Positions 19,001-22,749 of a DNA stretch of 22,749 nt are shown here, one piece after another. Position 1 is the first letter of the stretch; the number at the start of each line of letters is the position of its first letter. Origin of the DNA: Intoshia linei (taxonomy: Eukaryota; Orthonectida; Rhopaluridae); contig LWCA01000593.1 in NCBI GenBank assembly GCA_001642005.1, positions 1 to 22,749 of the forward strand, given 5' to 3'. The notes below the pieces were generated by a model, which saw nothing but the letters and a program-made list of their open reading frames with translations, was not told the origin of the DNA and did not search any database. The position numbers and the translations under genes are program-made.

Positions 19001-20566
19001 TTCTGTACCCGAAGGAGATTATACTAAAGATTACATATACTTTCGTGTATTTACACATTCACCACTATATTATGACGAGTTTATAGCTGAATGTGATATT
19101 CCGATAAAAATGGTTAAATTAGGAGAATCTATTCTATTACCACTTTATAAAACTGTACATTTTGATATTATATTATATTTTATTGGTTTTGTAAACAGAG
19201 CCAAACCTACCGTATTGTGAGACCTATCTGCGGGCCTCTTTGAAATTTTTCCAAATTGATCATTTGTAAAAAGATTAACAGGAAAGTTAAGTTCCTTGGA
19301 GAGGTGACAAGAGGCTATATGACACTACGCATAGTTTCACATTTTTTTGGTGCCCATTTTTTATTTTCAGTAACCTCGAGCTAGGTAGGTTCCGCTTTAA
19401 TTATATATTAGAGTGTTTCACGATATGACACTAATTGGAATGCAAAGTATTTACGTTAATATATAGTAAATTCGAAAGTTATATGGAAAAAATTTCAACC
19501 ATAAATACGAACAAAAATAATATTTATTTTGATTAACATTCAGTTTACCTTTTATATAATATTTGTATAATAATATTAAAAATTCTGTGCCTAATTCAAA
19601 ATAAAATATTGTCAATACCCTATATTGTTCTAAAATCGTACTAAATTTTAAATAAATATTAAAAATGTGAAACAACTTTTTCAATACGGACTATTATAAC
19701 AAATATAATTATATACAATATTAAATTAAAATTTATGACAATGATAATAGTTTTAAAATCTGTATCGAGTGCATATTTTATTAAATTTTAGGACTCGCTT
19801 GATTTCAAAAAAAAGGATAATTGGGGTTTTTTAGGGGAAGAGGTAAGTTTCTGGATTGAAATTTATTTTAATTTCTACCCGAAAAACCTGAAAATTGGAA
19901 TTTGTGTTTTTTAAAATTCTAGGACTCTTAGTTATTGATAAAAACTGCAACAGACAAACAGACAAATAGACACACATAATTCAATTTTATATGTAAATAA
20001 AAATGTATGTCTACGTCCGTTTGGCAAACAATTATTTTGCTATTATTTAAAGTTATTTGACAATTTCAGGCAAAGGGAAGAATTTTTTCGCTTTGATAAT
20101 AAAATTTATAATTATTAATAATTTCTCAAAGAAGCCACATTTACTAAACCTTTATAAAATTATCCATTTATACCAACCCTTTGAGAAAAATTTAATTCTA
20201 CCAAACTTTTATGAAAAAAATATATATCAAATGTTTATTTTATTATACAAATTAATAACGTAATAACTATTAAAGGTATGCAACAAAGCGAGTATTTCCA
20301 TTGCTTTTAAATACTTACAATTATCACACCGATTGAATGTTCTCATAATGGAAGGAAGGAATTTCGATGGAATCAACATTTCCTCAAAATCCAGTAATAT
20401 ATTTGATTAATTATTAATTGCAGGTATACCTCGGTCATAATCTCGGTAAATATCAATATAATCAGTCAATATGTAATAAATAGATGGAACATCCATATTA
20501 AGTGTACACAATATTTATTTACTAACATATGGACCGACAAAGAAAATATTTACAGAACTAGCTTGA
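16072..20566 (+). CDS. synaptotagmin-like tandem C2-domain protein, second C2 truncated
   Basis: Proposed exons: 16072-16323, 16837-16984, 18823-19154, 19792-19842 (doubtful), 20276-20393, 20484-20566. All phases agree and give about 327 codons (310 without exon 4). Residues 1-115 are polar and low-complexity with basic Ser-rich stretches (RRRSTIAHG, RSDRSHSRRTS). The first C2 spans exons 2-3: GIGILLNYDKEQSILKLTL, then YYIKIKTD, WFKEDFLFSVP, and YYDEFIAECDIPI. The second begins SISIAFKYLQLSHRLNVLIM, then EGRNFDG, and in exon 6 VHNIYLLTYGPTKKIFT, then TGA. The C2 loops lack the aspartates used for calcium. The second domain stops about halfway, 45 bp before a repeat, so the 3' end is probably lost. 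Such proteins usually work in membrane trafficking. Exons 1-3 and 5 are well supported; exons 4 and 6 less so. An alternative exon 3 donor lies at 19191. Confidence 0.75.
16324..16836 (+). other. intron 1 of the C2 gene with an hAT-like end
   Basis: GTAATT to TTTCTGTAG, phase 0. Within it, 16516 starts CAGTGGTTGCCGATTACATG, which resembles an hAT terminus. No matching second terminus or target duplication was found, so it is a fragment at best. Confidence 0.5.
16985..18822 (+). other. intron 2 of the C2 gene, repeat-filled
   Basis: GTAAAC to AAATTATAG, phase 1. Splicing joins the first strand of the C2 domain (NYDKEQSIL) to the second (KLTLNRFTII), the register expected for a C2 fold. It contains a tandem AAAGTTTATTAT duplication (17932-17956), a repeat with G/C-rich hairpins (18234-18768) and some short open frames that I do not consider exons (for example an ATG frame of 37 codons near 17399-17510). 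Confidence 0.7.
18234..18768. repeat. probable non-autonomous element with G/C-rich hairpin ends
   Basis: In an otherwise A+T-rich intron the left part reads TAGAGCCGTCTTAAGCC, then hairpin GCCAC(ttc)GTGGC (18248-18260) and AAAGGGCC(gga)GGCCCTTT (18273-18291). The right part has TGGCCCTGGGCTACAGCCCA with GGGCT(ac)AGCCC (18748-18759). The two G/C-rich ends flank about 430 bp of A+T-rich DNA, as in some hAT-type elements with GGGCC-rich termini. Target duplications could not be found, so the limits and class are uncertain. Confidence 0.45.
19155..20275 (+). other. introns 3-4 of the C2 gene with repeat debris
   Basis: The region runs from the likely donor at 19155 (GTACAT; alternative GTAAAC at 19191) to the acceptor TATTAAAG at 20275, both phase 0. 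The proposed 51-bp exon 4 (19792-19842, ending TGGGGTTTTTTAGGGGAAGAG before GTAAGT) sits inside it. The sequence after it (TTTCTGGATTGAAATTT) recurs at 22648-22665, and 19950-19978 carries the CAACAGACAAACAGACAAA run common in dispersed repeats. Exon 4 may therefore be repeat sequence. Confidence 0.5.
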
Positions 20567-20973
20567 CCGTTTTGTACATTTGTCATTGCTTGTCCTGACT
20601 TTGTCGAGGGCATATTTTTATTATACCAAAAAAATAAATTAACGTTGAAAATCTAACTTCAAAGTCCTACTTTTCACTATTATCAATCTTTTAAAAAAGT
20701 GGTTCCCAAATGTGTTTCAGGTGGAACCATCATATCACATTACTTTTTACTTTAAACTGAATTATGACATCTTAATTTTTTGTTTGTTAACATTTGCGTA
20801 AAGAATTTTAAAAACAATTGTTATCCCATTTTTTTTAATTTATTAGACAGAATGTGTGTATAATATTAAAAATAAAGTAAAAACAGTCCAATCTTAAAAA
20901 TTTTCATAAATAGCATAAATTCCAGAAAAAATAAAATTATAAAAACCTATTTTGTCATTTTCAATTTGATGAC

Positions 20974-22212
20974 TAGGGCAAACTTTTTATAACCTATAAA
21001 ATTAAAAAAATGTAACCTATAAAAAAAATTTGTAACTTTATTAACCTATATAAAATTTATAAACTGTTTTCAGTTAAATTCATGCTTCATCGATTAACAA
21101 AAGTGGCTATTACTTGGAAAGTCATACAAATAATTATTTAATACTTTATTATGGTACAATATTAAATATTTCTTTATATTGTTGTGCAAAATTTCTTTTT
21201 TTTGTTTAGTTTATTCAACATACTAAAACTTCTCTCTATTTCATTAGATGTTGATAGTCTATTTCTTAATTTATTGTAGTGAAGGAGACTTAGATTTATC
21301 CCAAGCCATTATTATATTTGTAATTTCATTGGTTTTCAATATTTTTTCTATGTAATGAAGTATTTTGCATGGATCTAGAACAAATTTTAAATTTTGTAAT
21401 GTTTCAAATGATTTATTAATGTTAAATGAGTCTTTTGCCAATTTAATCACATCATCAATAGTGTGCAGTACAAGTTGGCCATTCATATTACTATCAATTT
21501 TTTTACAATCGAATAGCATTAATTTCTAAGGGTTTTCTAATGTACCAACCATAACATTAACATATTTAACACAATTTAAATATGTCTCATCCAACATCAG
21601 CAATATCAATTGATTTGAGCAACACAGTTTAATTCTTTCAATTTCATTCGAATATAATAGGTCAACTTTACCACGAGTTATTTTCAGATGGTAAAGGTTT
21701 ACCTATATTGATAAATAATTCTTTTAATTTTATATTATTTAATTTATATATAGTCTGCTGACAAAAAAGCTTCTAACACTTCCAATGCAAAATCACTCTT
21801 AACTTTTAAGTATTTTCGTATAGGAATAATGTACATAATGTAATTTATCAAACGAGACATTGCAATTGCATCTTAAACAAAATAAATTGTTGTCCATCAT
21901 TTTAAATTCAGTTGGATAAAGTTTTAGAATATTGCTGATTTTTTCCTGTTTCGATTTTGGAATTTTTGCCATACTTAAATATCAATAGTACAAAAAATAA
22001 CATAATATTACCTTTATAACAAATCGTAATCAGTAAAATTTAAAATAAAATGCACTTGTAACAATTAAATATTTCAAAATGTAACTTTAATGTATTCTTT
22101 ATTCCTATAAAAAATGTAACTTATGAGGAAAAATTTATTATTCTTTATAATCTATATATCGAAGACGAATCTCTATAATCTTTATTAACTTTATTAACTT
22201 TTGCTTGCCCTA
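20974..22212 (-). mobile_element. hAT element with BED-finger transposase relic (1239 bp)
   Basis: The left end TAGGGCAAACTTTTTATAACC and the right end TAGGGCAAGCAAAAGTTAA (read inwards) match at their first nine bases. The flanking 8-mers are TTGATGAC (20966-20973) and GTGATGAC (22213-22220), seven of eight identical. The element interrupts an older repeat. It shares its ends and a coding scrap with the 760-bp copy at 10979-11738. The coding strand is minus. Confidence 0.85.
21271..21972 (-). pseudogene. CGGBP1-like (BED-finger) hAT transposase, fragmentary
   Basis: An ATG at 21972 opens 57 codons: MAKIPKSKQEKISNILKLYP, then NNLFCLRCNCNVSFDKLHYV with the CxxC of a BED-type zinc finger, then TAA at 21799. 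Shifted frames further on give SDFALEVLEAFLSADYI, LKELF..IGKPLPSEN, LLYSNEIERIK, and LMLDET with the catalytic-type Asp, all familiar from CGGBP1-like hAT transposases. A last frame (21519-21271) contains MLFDCKKIDSNMNGQLVLHT and IDDVIKLAKDSFNINK. The relevant order is kept but stops and frameshifts are many. The rest of the catalytic core is missing. Role in life: cut-and-paste transposition of this element family. Confidence 0.75.
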
Positions 22213-22345
22213 GTGATGACATATATTCAGTACCAATTTAATAAATACTTAAAATACCAATTGTGTATCAATAATTAACTGAATCTTCAATTTATAAACA
22301 TTTCAGTCAAATTTTACCATTATTGCAAAGGATTGTAATATAAAA

Positions 22346-22749
22346 ATGAGATTAACAAAGTTTTTTTAGTTTCTTATTTAAATTTGAATGTGTTAATAAA
22401 AATGTTTTAAAAAAGAAAATTTGAAATTTAAAAATTGCGTCGCAATGAAAAAAATTCCGAAGGAATGAATTATATAGATTTTCACCTATATGTCTTTATT
22501 GGAAATGTGTAGACGTACAATGCACATTTTTTTTGAAATTGTAGGATCAATATTTACATTTTCAATTTTTGATTTTAATCGAAATATTTGAAAAATATTG
22601 GTTGATAGTATATTAAAAATTATTTTTCACCGGGAATGCGTAGATTTCTGGGATTGAAATTTTTTATTTATATTAACTGGAATAAGCTCTATCAAAATAA
22701 TCTTTTTTTTTTAATTTTCGGATAGTTAATTATTTCACATTTTTTGTTT
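22346..22749. repeat. repeat-like tail with small hairpins
   Basis: No gene. Two compact hairpins lie close together: ATTGCG(t)CGCAAT (22434-22446) and ATTCC(gaa)GGAAT (22454-22466). The stretch GTAGATTTCTGGGATTGAAATTT (22645-22667, written with one internal difference to 19843-19862) repeats a motif found in intron 4 of the C2 gene, so a dispersed repeat probably runs off the window. Confidence 0.4.

Larger units (their letters stand above)
20609..22345 (-). repeat. dispersed repeat, copy 2, split by an hAT insertion
   Basis: Inverted copy of 8180-8632. The left part is 20609-20973; the right part resumes at 22213 (ATATATTCAGTACCAATTTA) and fades near 22345. Between them lies the hAT element. 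Copy 1 is continuous at the same point, which gives the order of events. The left edge begins 43 bp after the C2 gene's last codon. Confidence 0.75.

Noticed and set aside
19451-19684. 77-codon minus-strand ORF in intron 3
   Set aside because: Low-complexity Phe/Tyr/Ile/Lys sequence with no motif, start context or compositional difference from its flanks.
20057-20263. Open frame of 68 codons and an apparent exon AKGRIFSL after TTTCAG, reminiscent of a C2 start
   Set aside because: The C2-like reading hits three stops at once, and the other frame is low-complexity. The exon at 20276 gives a far better C2 start in the right phase.
20394-20423. 30-nt intron after SSKS, leading to VYLGHNLGKYQ
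   Set aside because: The phase is wrong for that frame and the in-phase frame stops quickly. The acceptor at 20483 gives a matching phase and a better C2 continuation.
1-22749. CRISPR array, bacterial operon features, rRNA
   Set aside because: No regularly spaced repeats, ribosome-binding sites or rRNA motifs were seen, and genes are split by spliceosomal introns.

Overview
This is an A+T-rich eukaryotic window (I estimate three quarters or more A+T by eye; not counted). The coding parts are short exons with GT-AG introns, surrounded by decayed DNA transposons. The proteins I can recognise are a CDK-type kinase and a synaptotagmin-like tandem-C2 protein. With Tc1 and hAT elements, they suggest a fast-evolving animal genome. 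Introns of 36 and 41 nt, with further candidates near 31 nt, are shorter than insects or vertebrates usually have. A compact parasitic metazoan such as a myxozoan or a flatworm would fit, but this is inference; the sequence does not name a species.

Layout. 1-905 (+): 3' part of a dead Tc1-type transposase. 1160-4370 (-): isolated exon-like stretches, including a signal peptide followed by a cysteine-rich segment, a two-helix membrane ORF and a likely terminal exon; I cannot join these into one gene. 4626-7199 (-): a complete six-exon CDK-like kinase of 297 codons with every intron phase consistent, the best-supported gene here. 7756-8115 (+): an unidentified divergent ORF. 8180-12460: repeats, hAT remnants, one hAT copy with exact 8-bp target duplications, and a decayed copy of part of the kinase last exon. 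12460-14130: short coding-like islands I cannot identify. 14711-15210: a 500-bp non-autonomous hAT element with perfect target duplications. 16072-20566 (+): the tandem-C2 gene, whose introns hold repeat debris and whose second C2 domain stops just before a repeat. 20609-22345: an older repeat, also present inverted near 8.2-8.6 kb, split by a later hAT insertion that carries a BED-finger transposase relic.

The two recognisable host genes are not obviously functionally linked. The kinase keeps its catalytic Lys, Glu, Asp, Asn and DFG residues but has lost the HRD arginine and all three classical CDK phosphorylation sites. The C2 protein lacks the usual calcium-binding aspartates. No tRNA, rRNA or CRISPR array was seen.
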